NCBI GenBank assembly: GCA_965197565.1
Contig: CBDANK010000004.1
Coordinates: 434,001-498,000 of the forward strand
Reading direction: 5' to 3'
Source: G963667675 sp965197565
GTDB taxonomy: Bacteria > Chloroflexota > Dehalococcoidia > Lucifugimonadales > UBA3495
Length of the DNA: 64,000 nt
In this document: in pieces, positions 51,720 to 59,124 of the stretch
Layout of the letters: each line of letters starts with the position of its first letter
Numbering within the stretch: the first letter of the stretch is position 1
Position numbers and translations under genes: made by a program
The notes under the pieces: generated by a model
The model's input: only the letters and a program-made list of their open reading frames with translations
Told to the model about the DNA's origin: nothing
The model's database searches: none

Positions 51720-53009
51720 ATGATAGATAGCGTAAGGCTAAACATAAAGGCCGGAAACGGCGGGAACGGCTGCGTTAGCTTTCTACGGGAGAAATACCGT
51801 CCCTGGGGCGGCCCTAATGGAGGCGACGGGGGAACCGGAGGGAGTGCCTATGTTTGTGGCGACCCCTCCCTGAACACGTTATTGCACTTGAAATTCAACA
51901 GCACTATCTACGTAGAGAAGGGCGGCCACGGCAAGGGCAAGAACAAGCGGGGCGCTGACGGACAATCCACGGTGGTCCGGTTGCCTTTGGGCACTGAGGT
52001 TTATCTCCGTGACTCTTCCGGTCGCCGGACTCTTATCGCCGATGTCATGGATACGGCGCCGCAGTTGATCGCCCACGGCGGCGTCGGGGGCTGGGGTAAC
52101 ACACGGTTCGTGTCGTCGACCAATCAAGAGCCGGTGCTGGCACAGAAGGGCGAGAAGGGGGAGTCCGTCGTCCTCTTCTTGGAGCTCAAGCTGCTGGCCG
52201 ACGTAGGGTTGATCGCCCGGCCCAATGCTGGAAAGTCTACACTGATTCGGCGGTGTTCCGCAGCGAAGCCCAAGGTGGCTGACTATCCCTTTACCACGCT
52301 GGAGCCGGTTTTAGGAGTAGCCAGCAGTCGCGGCAAAGATTTTGTCATGATGGAGGTGCCGGGCTTACTGGAAGGTGCGCACCGGGGCGTAGGGCTGGGC
52401 CACCAGTTCTTGCGTCATGCTGAGCGGACCCGAGTTTATGTCCACCTCCTGGATGGGATGTCTGAGGACCCCTTGGGGGACCTGCGTATGCTCAAGAATG
52501 AGTTGCGCCAGTTCAATCCCGAGTTGGCCGGCAAGCAGCAAATCGTCGCTGTCAACAAAATAGACATTACCGAAGTGAGAGAACGGAAGGCGGATATCGT
52601 ACAGACCCTAGCCGCGGCAGATGGACCGGGCGCCGACCTAGAACCGCCCCAGCTAGTGATGTTTATTTCAGCCGCTACCGGAGAGGGTGTCGATGCCCTG
52701 TTGGGCAAGGTGGTGGAATTGCTTGACACCCCGCCTGGGGAACCAACACTACCGGCCCAACAGGAGGTCCGGGCCCAGCCTCCACGGCGGCGGGAACCCG
52801 AGTCCGTTTACAAGGAAGATGGGACTTATGTGGTGGTCTCGGAAGACTTGGAGCGTTTGGCAGCCCTAGCCGACACCAGAGACCAACGGGTGGTGCTGCA
52901 ACTCTGGCGGGAAATGACCCGCCGGGGGCTGGCCCGGCGGTTGACCGACGCCGGCATCGAGGCCGGCGACACCATTAGGATCGGCCAGGTAGAGGTCGAG
53001 TGGTTTTAG
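51720..53009 (+). CDS. obgE: GTPase Obg (CgtA)
   Basis: Ribosome-assembly GTPase of 429 residues. The glycine-rich Obg fold (about 1-158) has IKAGNGGNGCVSFLREKYRP and GGPNGGDGGTGGSAYV. The G domain (about 159-330) has G1 ARPNAGKST, G2 DYPFTTLEP and G4 NKID. The usual DxPG of G3 is EVPG (MMEVPGLLEGAHRGVGLGHQ), an unusual Asp-to-Glu change. The C-terminal OCT domain is YVVVSEDLERLAALADTRDQ onward. There is no ribosome-binding site before the ATG. One base separates it from the nadD-pyrE start. Confidence 0.95.
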   Translation: MIDSVRLNIKAGNGGNGCVSFLREKYRPWGGPNGGDGGTGGSAYVCGDPSLNTLLHLKFNSTIYVEKGGHGKGKNKRGADGQSTVVRLPLGTEVYLRDSSGRRTLIADVMDTAPQLIAHGGVGGWGNTRFVSSTNQEPVLAQKGEKGESVVLFLELKLLADVGLIARPNAGKSTLIRRCSAAKPKVADYPFTTLEPVLGVASSRGKDFVMMEVPGLLEGAHRGVGLGHQFLRHAERTRVYVHLLDGMSEDPLGDLRMLKNELRQFNPELAGKQQIVAVNKIDITEVRERKADIVQTLAAADGPGADLEPPQLVMFISAATGEGVDALLGKVVELLDTPPGEPTLPAQQEVRAQPPRRREPESVYKEDGTYVVVSEDLERLAALADTRDQRVVLQLWREMTRRGLARRLTDAGIEAGDTIRIGQVEVEWF

Positions 53010-53010
53010 T

Positions 53011-54228
53011 ATGCGGATAGGCTTGGTGGGAGGGACCTTTGACCCGGTGCACTTGGGCCACTTGGCCCTGGGAGAGGAAGCCCGGGTGCAGTTGGACCTG
53101 GACCGGGTACTCTTCCTGCCGGCGGGACAGCCGTGGATGAAGGCGGGGGAGCAATTGAGCCCGGCCCGGCATCGGGTGGAGATGCTGGAGTTGGCTGTAT
53201 CTTCCAACCCCTATTTCCAAGTGTGCCTCGAGGAAATCAACCGTCCGGGGCTTACCTATACTGTGGACACCCTGGACGCCCTCGTGGAGAAGCTAGGGGT
53301 AGAGGCAACGCTGTATTTCATAGTTGGCCAGGACGCTATGCGCGGGTTTCACCGTTGGAAAGAGCCGGGCCGAATCTTGGAGTTGTGTCGGTTGGTGGTG
53401 GTGGAACGGTCGGGGCACCAGGACTTTGACTGGATGGAGCTGGTCTCCCGGTTCCCAGCGGCTAAGGAGAAGGCACAGGTCTTATCTATGCCAATGATGG
53501 GCATAAGCGCCACAGAAGTGCGGCGTCGCACCGCAACCGGAGTTTCCCTGCGTTACCAGGTCCCGGACCAAGTGGCCGAGTATATCGAGAAGCATTGCTT
53601 GTACCGTGAACAAACGACTAAACCGTCCGTCCCTCTGCCAGCAATCGCCGATGAGACGAAAGCTATTGCCGGCAATCTCTTGGAAGTCGCACTGGCCCGA
53701 GGGGCCCTAAAATACGGCGATTTCACGCTGGCATCCGGGAAGAGCAGCAAATACTACTTCGACGGGCGCTTATTGAGTCTTGATCCTGATGGCTCCAGGC
53801 TCATTGCCGAGGCACTACTCCCCGTTCTGCGCCAAGCAGAAGTGGATGCTGTCGGCGGCCTTACGCTGGGCGCGGACCCCATTGTCTCCGCTATTGCTTT
53901 ATCCAGCGGACTACGAGGGGAGGGTATTTCCGGGTTTATTGTCAGGAAGGAAGCGAAGGCCCACGGGACCGGACAAAGCATCGAAGGACCGCTGCGGTCG
54001 GGCAGCCGGGTGGCGATAGTAGACGACGTCTGTACTACCGGGGGGTCTTTGTTTCAGGCGATCGAAGCCGCGGAGGCAGCCGGCTGCTCTGTTGTGACAG
54101 TGGTGACGGTCCTGGACCGCAAGGAGGGAGGCTCCGAAGAGTTGCGAAGGCTGGGCTACGACTTTCTGGCCCTTCTGGAAGCAAACCTGGAAGGAAGTAT
54201 AGAGGTCGCAGTAAGTGTTCAGAGTTGA
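53011..54228 (+). CDS. nadD-pyrE: Nicotinate-nucleotide adenylyltransferase fused to orotate phosphoribosyltransferase
   Basis: One uninterrupted 405-residue frame carries two enzymes. Residues 1-205 are NadD: GLVGGTFDPVHLGHLALGEE (H-x-G-H), YFIVGQDAMRGFHRWKEP and ISATEVRRR. This domain makes deamido-NAD from nicotinate mononucleotide and ATP. After a short linker (TTKPSVPLPAIADETKAI), residues 213-405 are PyrE: YGDFTLASGKSSKYYFDGRL, GADPIVSAIALSSGL, VRKEAKAHGTGQSIEG and the PRPP loop VAIVDDVCTTGGSLFQAI. This domain makes orotidine monophosphate. Both active sites look complete. A mobile element supplies the last codons (SVQS-stop). The frame starts one base after obgE, the usual place of nadD. 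Confidence 0.92.
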   Translation: MRIGLVGGTFDPVHLGHLALGEEARVQLDLDRVLFLPAGQPWMKAGEQLSPARHRVEMLELAVSSNPYFQVCLEEINRPGLTYTVDTLDALVEKLGVEATLYFIVGQDAMRGFHRWKEPGRILELCRLVVVERSGHQDFDWMELVSRFPAAKEKAQVLSMPMMGISATEVRRRTATGVSLRYQVPDQVAEYIEKHCLYREQTTKPSVPLPAIADETKAIAGNLLEVALARGALKYGDFTLASGKSSKYYFDGRLLSLDPDGSRLIAEALLPVLRQAEVDAVGGLTLGADPIVSAIALSSGLRGEGISGFIVRKEAKAHGTGQSIEGPLRSGSRVAIVDDVCTTGGSLFQAIEAAEAAGCSVVTVVTVLDRKEGGSEELRRLGYDFLALLEANLEGSIEVAVSVQS

Positions 54229-54293
54229 GGGGGGTTATCCCGGCCTTCGCCGGGACGACGGGAGTGAGTCACCTCATCAAGTCTGAACAGTTA
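54212..54293. mobile_element. MITE-like element C overlapping the pyrE 3' end
   Basis: taagtgttcagagttgag at the left end and caagtctgaacagtta at the right are imperfect inverted repeats of the family at 3279 and 42561. The interior holds a cccggccttcgccggg hairpin (54239-54254). The left end lies inside the coding sequence and provides its stop codon. Confidence 0.6.
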
Positions 54294-54357
54294 CAGGTCG
54301 CAAGCATTACTTGACCTGCAACAGAGTACATCGGCGCGGCCCCTAGGGCCTTTCCAT

Positions 54358-54478
54358 TGTCACCCCGAGCGGAGCGAGGGGTCTAAAGCCCTCGACTGCA
54401 TCCCCTTTCTCCGGTACTCGGACCAGGTTCTTGCTGAAGGTTTTCAGATTCTTCGCTTACGGCTCAGAATGACATTTC
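54358..54478 (+). repeat. Dispersed 'aatctaaa' repeat, inverted partner of 51285-51400
   Basis: Reads ttgtcaccccgagcggagcg, aggggtctaaagccctcgac, tgcatcccctttctccgg, then accaggttcttgctgaaggt and ttcagattcttcgcttacgg-ctcagaatgaca. Together with element C it fills the 324-bp gap between the nadD-pyrE and ygfZ-like genes; no gene is present. Confidence 0.7.
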
Positions 54479-54552
54479 CAAGTATGAAAAGGCCCTAGCA
54501 GCATCGCCGGGCTAGTACTGGATCAGCCGAAAGATGAAAGATTCCGGCGGCG

Positions 54553-55632
54553 TTACTCCTCGCCGGGCCCGAACAGTTGGGGCAGGTCCTTGATCTCGGC
54601 CCAGCCGGTTGCCGGGGGTTCCAACTCTAGACGAGCCCCTGGCAACGCGTTCTTGGTGCGCACGTAGGCCAAGCCGATGGTCTCCCCGGTTGTGGGAATG
54701 ACCGCTGCGGAGGTTACTTTACCGACAACACGCCCCTCTTGTTTGAGGGATGTCCCCGGCGAAACGGAGCTGCCCGCTTCGAAAGAAAGCTTCACCAGGC
54801 GCTTCTGGACTTTCTGATAAGTGTCCAGCCGGGCAATGACCTCTTGGCCGATATAGCAACCCTTGGCGAAGTCGATGGAGCCGATCAGGCCGGCCTCCAG
54901 CGGGTTGTAGTCATCTCCCATCTCCCGGCCGTGGACTGGCAAGCTGTAGTTTATCCGCGCCGCTTCATAGGCTTCGGCGCCAATGGGGCTGACGCCCGCT
55001 TCCACGATGGCTTGCCAGACTGCCGGGGCAGCCTCGGTGGATGTAATGACGTAACAACCGGGCAGTTCAGTTATCCGGGTGGAAACGACCCGGACCTGGG
55101 CGCCCCCCAGTGCGGTTTCCACCGAGTGATAGAGGGGGAGTTCGGCCAAATCCGAGCCTATAATGGTCTTGAGGGAACCGAGGGCGGCGGGCCCCCAAAC
55201 TGCCAGCATGGCGGTGGAACCAGAAATGTCCTCGACGGTCAAGTCCTCCAGAATTGTATACTTGTCCAACCATTGGATTACGGTGTCCTGGGTGCCCGGG
55301 CTGGTAAGCAGCAGCAGGTGGCCGCCGGCATTGAGGACGACAATCAGGTCCAGGATGCGCCCCCGGTCGGTGGTAAGAATTGTGGGGGCTCCTTGTCCGG
55401 GTTGAAGGTCAACGACCTTGTTGGTGGACAGGCGGTTGATTAGGTCCAGGGCATCTTCCCCTATGGCTCTTAGACGCCCGGTGTAAGACGCGTCGTGTAC
55501 TGCCGCCCCGCTGGTGACAGCCAGGTACTCCGAAGCGGCGTCGGAGTACACCACAGGCAGTTCCCATCCGTAGCTCTCCTGAAAGTTGGTGCCCGCGGCG
55601 GCTTGGTGTAAAGCTGATCGCTGTAGAGTCAT
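54553..55632 (-). CDS. ygfZ: YgfZ/GcvT-like folate-binding Fe-S maintenance protein
   Basis: Protein of 359 residues with the GcvT fold but the YgfZ signature KGCYIGQEVIARLDTYQKVQ (K-G-C-Y-x-G-Q-E). YgfZ-type proteins use tetrahydrofolate and a redox-active Cys to help build or repair Fe-S clusters. The N-terminus (GTNFQESYGWELPVVYSDAA, VHDASYTGRLRAIGEDA) lacks the typical GcvT catalytic Asp context. It lies directly downstream of an A-type Fe-S carrier gene, which supports the role, though a terminator-like hairpin sits between them. Confidence 0.87.
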   Translation of the reverse strand: MTLQRSALHQAAAGTNFQESYGWELPVVYSDAASEYLAVTSGAAVHDASYTGRLRAIGEDALDLINRLSTNKVVDLQPGQGAPTILTTDRGRILDLIVVLNAGGHLLLLTSPGTQDTVIQWLDKYTILEDLTVEDISGSTAMLAVWGPAALGSLKTIIGSDLAELPLYHSVETALGGAQVRVVSTRITELPGCYVITSTEAAPAVWQAIVEAGVSPIGAEAYEAARINYSLPVHGREMGDDYNPLEAGLIGSIDFAKGCYIGQEVIARLDTYQKVQKRLVKLSFEAGSSVSPGTSLKQEGRVVGKVTSAAVIPTTGETIGLAYVRTKNALPGARLELEPPATGWAEIKDLPQLFGPGEE

Positions 55633-55657
55633 GGCATCCTCCGGAAAGGCTGAATGT

Positions 55658-55692
55658 AAAAAGCGCCGCCTTTTTTGCGATGAAGGCGACGC
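55658..55692 (-). terminator. Intrinsic terminator behind the A-type carrier gene
   Basis: On the minus strand GCGTCGCCTT pairs with AAGGCGGCGC, followed by TTTTTAC. It lies 25 bases past the stop of the carrier gene and before the ygfZ-like start. Confidence 0.65.
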
Positions 55693-55716
55693 TCTGTGTT
55701 CTTGGGACCGGGCGGG

Positions 55717-56073
55717 CTAGACACTGAAGGATGTGCCGCACCCGCAGGTCTTTTTGGCGTTGGGGTTGGAAAACATGAAGCCCTTACCGTTGAGGCCGTC
55801 GGAAAACTCCAACTCCGTCCCCACCAGGAAAATGTAGCTCTTCTTGTCCACCATCACCTTGACGCCGTGTTGCTCTACAATCTTGTCGCTGGGCAGTTCC
55901 TGATCGGTAATCGAGAGGTCGTAGGTCAGACCGGAACAACCGCCGCCCTTCACCGCCACCCGGACCCCCACGTTTTCGCTAATACCATCCTTATTGGCAA
56001 AGAACTTTATTTTGTCAGCGGCCTTCTCGCTGATAGCAACGCCAAGTTCGACTCCGTTCTGTGTGATTGCCAT
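55717..56073 (-). CDS. erpA: A-type iron-sulfur cluster carrier/insertion protein
   Basis: IscA/ErpA/SufA family, 118 residues. The three conserved cysteines are in VKGGGCSGLTYDLSI and NPNAKKTCGCGTSFSV (C-G-C). It receives Fe-S clusters and passes them to apoproteins. ATG at 56071-56073 is chosen because GGGAGGGCTT precedes it; an in-frame start seven codons earlier has none. Naming erpA rather than iscA or sufA is a guess. It neighbours the ygfZ-like gene in the same direction. Confidence 0.9.
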   Translation of the reverse strand: MAITQNGVELGVAISEKAADKIKFFANKDGISENVGVRVAVKGGGCSGLTYDLSITDQELPSDKIVEQHGVKVMVDKKSYIFLVGTELEFSDGLNGKGFMFSNPNAKKTCGCGTSFSV

Positions 56074-56193
56074 AAGCCCTCCCAAGGGGGTCAACTCTTA
56101 ACAAGTATTATAAATTTTTAGCTGCTACGGCCATTGTACCGGCGGCCCGGAATGGAAGTCAAGCTAATCACAACTCAGGGCCTTTTGATTGTT

Positions 56194-56280
56194 CATCTGA
56201 ACTGGGATTTCTCTGATTCCGGGATTTACAGGATTAGGAAATCATGCGAATCCCTTAATTCTATGAATCCCGGTTCAGAT
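56194..56280. repeat. Imperfect palindromic intergenic repeat
   Basis: atctgaactgggatttctct at the left pairs with gaatcccggttcagat at the right end. The interior is gattccgggatttacaggat. This is a widespread repeat type in many genomes, often near gene ends. Confidence 0.55.
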
Positions 56281-56311
56281 ATGGGGTAGCTTGCACTCAA
56301 TGGCGGACCTG

Positions 56312-57343
56312 TCAATCCATAAGCGCCAAAAGGGCGTCCAAGTCCAAGTTGCACCGCAGGAGTTGAAGAAAGCTTTCGATTTTCCGACGGGTAAGGGCCG
56401 GGGTCTGGTCCAAGATGCCGCCCAAGGCCTGGGCGGTTTCCAGGGTGCCGGATTCGACCGAAATTAAAGGAACCCCTCGTTGTAGGGCCTCGGCCTTCAC
56501 GTACTCGGTGAGCGCTTCATTTCCGGTCAGGACCAAACAACGGGTTTCGGGCAACAGGCTGGCCATCTGGATGTCCGGCCGGCCGGCCCGCACAATCACG
56601 GCCTGATTGGCGTAACGGCCAAAGTAGGTGGGTCCCAAGTCCATGATGTTGCCGCCAATCAGGAACCTTTCCACCGGGGCTTCGATATTTTCCGGTTCCT
56701 GGGCCCAGCTTCCTCCCAAGTGGTCTGCGATTTGTTGAACAGTGACCGCGATCATGCTGCGGTCTTCTCGCAGCGCGCCCCAAAAGGCTATGCCGTGGGG
56801 CGGCAACGCCGCCTCCATTGACTGGTTGACTTCTCGCAGCCGGTAACGGCTGACTCCATTGATTAAAACTCCAGCCAACCGGTCGCCGAAGGACTGGGCC
56901 GCCCTTTCAACGTCTGCCATTCTCAGGTCTTTGGCATACCGGACTAGGAGCAGTACTTTGGAGTCGGTTAGAGACGAAAGCTCAAGGGGCAGAGGGGAAG
57001 ATTGGCCGGTTGACGTTTCGAGGTCCGGCCCCTCCAGCAGCAACAGGTCGCACCCGCTTTGAAGAGTGGAAACCGCGTGTTGCACTTCCTCCGCCGCGGG
57101 ACTTACCAAAGATGGGCCGGCGCCGGTAAAGGGGGGAACCGGGGCCGGGACTTGCCAGGGAGAGGCTGCATTCGGAAGCGTCTGGGTGATGAAAACAACG
57201 TCGGGGTCTTCACCCGGATGGTCGGAAAAGGGCTTGTAGTAGCCTGCTTGTTTCCCGGCGGCGGCCAGGTGTAGCAGCAGCGCGCCAGCTAAGCAGGTTT
57301 TGCCGGCGCCGGGCCGGTCCGCCGCGATTTGTAGGACTGGCAC
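56312..57343 (-). CDS. BioD/CobQ-like P-loop protein with DRTGG domain
   Basis: Protein of 343 residues. The N-terminal P-loop domain resembles dethiobiotin synthetase (QIAADRPGAGKTCLAGALLL, YYKPFSD, LLLLEGPDL). It is followed by a DRTGG domain, about residues 215-325 (RFLIGGNIMDLGPTYFGRYA, NQAVIVRAGRPDIQMASLLP, CLVLTGNE). This matches the N-terminal part of long phosphotransacetylases without the catalytic domain, a stand-alone family thought to sense or regulate. The start is GTG at 57341-57343 with AGGGGGATCCT upstream. Function unknown. Confidence 0.82.
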   Translation of the reverse strand: MPVLQIAADRPGAGKTCLAGALLLHLAAAGKQAGYYKPFSDHPGEDPDVVFITQTLPNAASPWQVPAPVPPFTGAGPSLVSPAAEEVQHAVSTLQSGCDLLLLEGPDLETSTGQSSPLPLELSSLTDSKVLLLVRYAKDLRMADVERAAQSFGDRLAGVLINGVSRYRLREVNQSMEAALPPHGIAFWGALREDRSMIAVTVQQIADHLGGSWAQEPENIEAPVERFLIGGNIMDLGPTYFGRYANQAVIVRAGRPDIQMASLLPETRCLVLTGNEALTEYVKAEALQRGVPLISVESGTLETAQALGGILDQTPALTRRKIESFLQLLRCNLDLDALLALMD

Positions 57344-57470
57344 AGGATCCCCCTACGTGGGCTACCGAGAACCAGTCTAACATAAATCGGACAGATTCTT
57401 GAATCCGCCGGGTTTCCGCGCTCGGGAGATTTAGCCGGAGTTGATGTTGGCATTGCGACAGGGGGACCGG

Positions 57471-58178
57471 TTACTCGGTAACGTCCCGGTTGCCGGTACG
57501 GTTGGGGTCGAAGCCCTTGGGAAAGATAGTCGTGTCGTCGTATTTGGCCAGGGCCATATCGGAGCGGTGCAGGCTGGCATGGCCCAGATTAGCCCCCCGG
57601 AGGTCCGCCGCTATCCACATGGAATCGCGGATCATAGCCAGAGTGAAATCTGCGCCGTCCGTAGTCACCCGGCTGAGGTCCGCCCCGTTCATGTTGGAGG
57701 ACTGAAACCGCGCCCCGACAAGCACAGCGTTGCGAAGGTCAGCCTCGATCATATTTGCTTGGCTGACGTCGGCATTGGTCAAGTCTGCGCCAAGGAAAGA
57801 AGCGCGCATCATCCGCGACCACCGCAAGGTTGCGCCATGCAGATTACAGTTTTTGAGATCGGCCCAAAACAGGTTGACGTTGGTCAAATTGGCATTGGCA
57901 AGGTTGGCGCCGGCCAAGGCCCCACGGGCGAGGTCTGCGCCCCTAAGGTCAGCCTCTCGCAGATCAGCCCCGGATAAACTGGCCCTGGAAAGAAGGGCCC
58001 CGGAAAAGTTGCAACGCCGCAGGTTGGCGCCTCTAATCCGGGCTCCGCGAAGGTCCACTCCGGCCAGGTCTGCTTCTTCCAGGTCCAGGGAGACCTCGGG
58101 GTTCTGGGCGCGCCATTGAGCGAAAGCCTCCGGACCGGATCGAGCCGCTTGTAGATGTTCTGTATCGGCCACGGACAT
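57471..58178 (-). CDS. Pentapeptide-repeat protein
   Basis: Protein of 235 residues. After a 40-residue N-terminal helix, residues 40-215 are A(D/N)Lxx repeats: LDLEEADLAGVDLRGARIRG, ANLRRCNFSGALLSRASLSG, ADLREADLRGADLARGALAG and so on. They form a quadrilateral beta helix. Some members mimic DNA and protect gyrase, but most have no known role. ATG at 58176-58178 is used because AGGAG lies just upstream; an earlier in-frame start at 58226 is possible. The helix is broken at ADLKNCNLHGATLRWSRMMR. Confidence 0.85.
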   Translation of the reverse strand: MSVADTEHLQAARSGPEAFAQWRAQNPEVSLDLEEADLAGVDLRGARIRGANLRRCNFSGALLSRASLSGADLREADLRGADLARGALAGANLANANLTNVNLFWADLKNCNLHGATLRWSRMMRASFLGADLTNADVSQANMIEADLRNAVLVGARFQSSNMNGADLSRVTTDGADFTLAMIRDSMWIAADLRGANLGHASLHRSDMALAKYDDTTIFPKGFDPNRTGNRDVTE

Positions 58179-58270
58179 AACTCCTGCGGGTGGTTGCGGG
58201 TTCCATGCTCGACAGAGGCTCGCCACAGCAGCGGGGACGCCGAGGTCCGCCCGAGGAATTGGGCGTCACA

Positions 58271-58309
58271 AAAGATGCAGCCCCTAACCTGCGCTTGGGC
58301 TGCATCTTT
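58271..58309 (-). terminator. Intrinsic terminator of the selenoprotein gene
   Basis: Perfect 13-bp stem, aaagatgcagccc (58271-58283) with gggctgcatcttt (58297-58309). On the minus strand it is followed by TTTTGTG, 26 bases past the stop at 58336. Confidence 0.7.
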
Positions 58310-58335
58310 CAAACCGGACGGCCTGTGACCTGCGG

Positions 58336-58632
58336 CTAATTCGCTGCGATTGCTTCTTCGACTTCAAAGATTTTCTCGGCGATGGTCATTTTCAGTTCCC
58401 GCACCTTGTTGAGGTCCGGATACCCACCGTCTTCTTTGCGGTCGAATATCTTCTCCCCATCCAGATAGACCTCTAAACGACCTCTATGGTTGGGGGTCAG
58501 CTTTAAGGCTACGTCGCCGGGGCTCTCCGAGTGCCAAAACTCCGTCGCCAACCACGAGGCGACCGGGTAGTAGCCTCAAGACACACAATAAAGGATCTCG
58601 ACTTCCACTTTTCCAAATTGGCTACCGAGCAT
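58336..58632 (-). CDS. SelW/Rdx-family selenoprotein with TGA-encoded selenocysteine (CxxU)
   Basis: Complete frame of 98 residues if TGA at 58576-58578 is read as selenocysteine. It begins MLGSQFGKVEVEILYCVS-U, continues GYYPVASWLATEFWHSESPG, then DVALKLTPNHRGRLEVYLDG and EKIFDRKEDGGYPDLNKVRE. C16-V-S-U19 is the C-x-x-U/C redox motif at the end of the first strand of SelW/SelT/SelH (Rdx) proteins. The later G-x-L/F-E-V...G-E-x-I-F-x-R-K and G-x-Y/F-P pattern confirms the family. AGGAGGACC stands right before the ATG at 58630-58632. A SECIS-like hairpin lies at 58542-58566. Starting at a codon after the TGA would remove the active site. Probably a small thioredoxin-like oxidoreductase; partner unknown. 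Confidence 0.85.
58542..58566 (-). promoter_or_regulatory. Bacterial SECIS-like hairpin
   Basis: On the minus strand GTCGCC pairs with GGCGAC around the loop TCGTGGTT, extended by CC/GG past a bulged G. The loop contains GGT, and the GG lies 23-24 bases after the TGA. This is within the distance usual for SelB-binding SECIS elements in bacteria. It lies inside the coding sequence, as bacterial SECIS elements do. Confidence 0.65.
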
Positions 58633-58701
58633 GGTCCTCCTGAAAAGAGCGAACTGGATAACGGGATTGTAATAAGTTTCACGAGCAATTGCAAGAATTT
58701 G

Positions 58702-59124
58702 CTAGGGAATGACGGCAGTCCCGGTCCCAATGGCCGTCTTGCCGCCGGTCTGGTTCTCGCAGTAAATATCCACCGTTACCAAGGTTCCCGCATCGATTTG
58801 CTCCTGATGCCTCACGGCCCCGCGCACCGTCACCGTGTCGCCGTGCTTGACCGGGCGTAGAAACTTCAAGTGCACCGTTCCTGAGTGGTTAAAAACATCG
58901 GGGCCAAAAAACTTACGCAAGCTCTCCGTCGCGAAGGCCAGCGACATCCTGCCGGACGCAATTGGGTGGCTGTAACCCAACCGTTGCTTGGCAATCTCCG
59001 GGTTCGTGTGTATATTCTCTCTCTCCAGGATTCCGCAGGACTCAAACTTATTGATGGCTTCCTGGGCAATCATTTTGGTGACTGCGGGGACCTGCTGGTT
59101 GATTTCTAGTCTTGATGCTGCCAT
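58702..59124 (-). CDS. MaoC-like hotdog protein, C-terminal-type half
   Basis: Single hotdog protein of 140 residues: AKQRLGYSHPIASGRMSLAF, GTVHLKFLRPVKHGDTVTVR and CENQTGGKTAIGTGTAVIP. This is the pattern of MaoC dehydratase domains, although the catalytic Asp-His of R-specific enoyl hydratases is not obvious. It overlaps the preceding gene by 19 bases. The pair corresponds to the two halves of the fused protein at 40465-41463. GGAAAGAA precedes the ATG. Thioester hydration is inferred from the family. Confidence 0.72.
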   Translation of the reverse strand: MAASRLEINQQVPAVTKMIAQEAINKFESCGILERENIHTNPEIAKQRLGYSHPIASGRMSLAFATESLRKFFGPDVFNHSGTVHLKFLRPVKHGDTVTVRGAVRHQEQIDAGTLVTVDIYCENQTGGKTAIGTGTAVIP

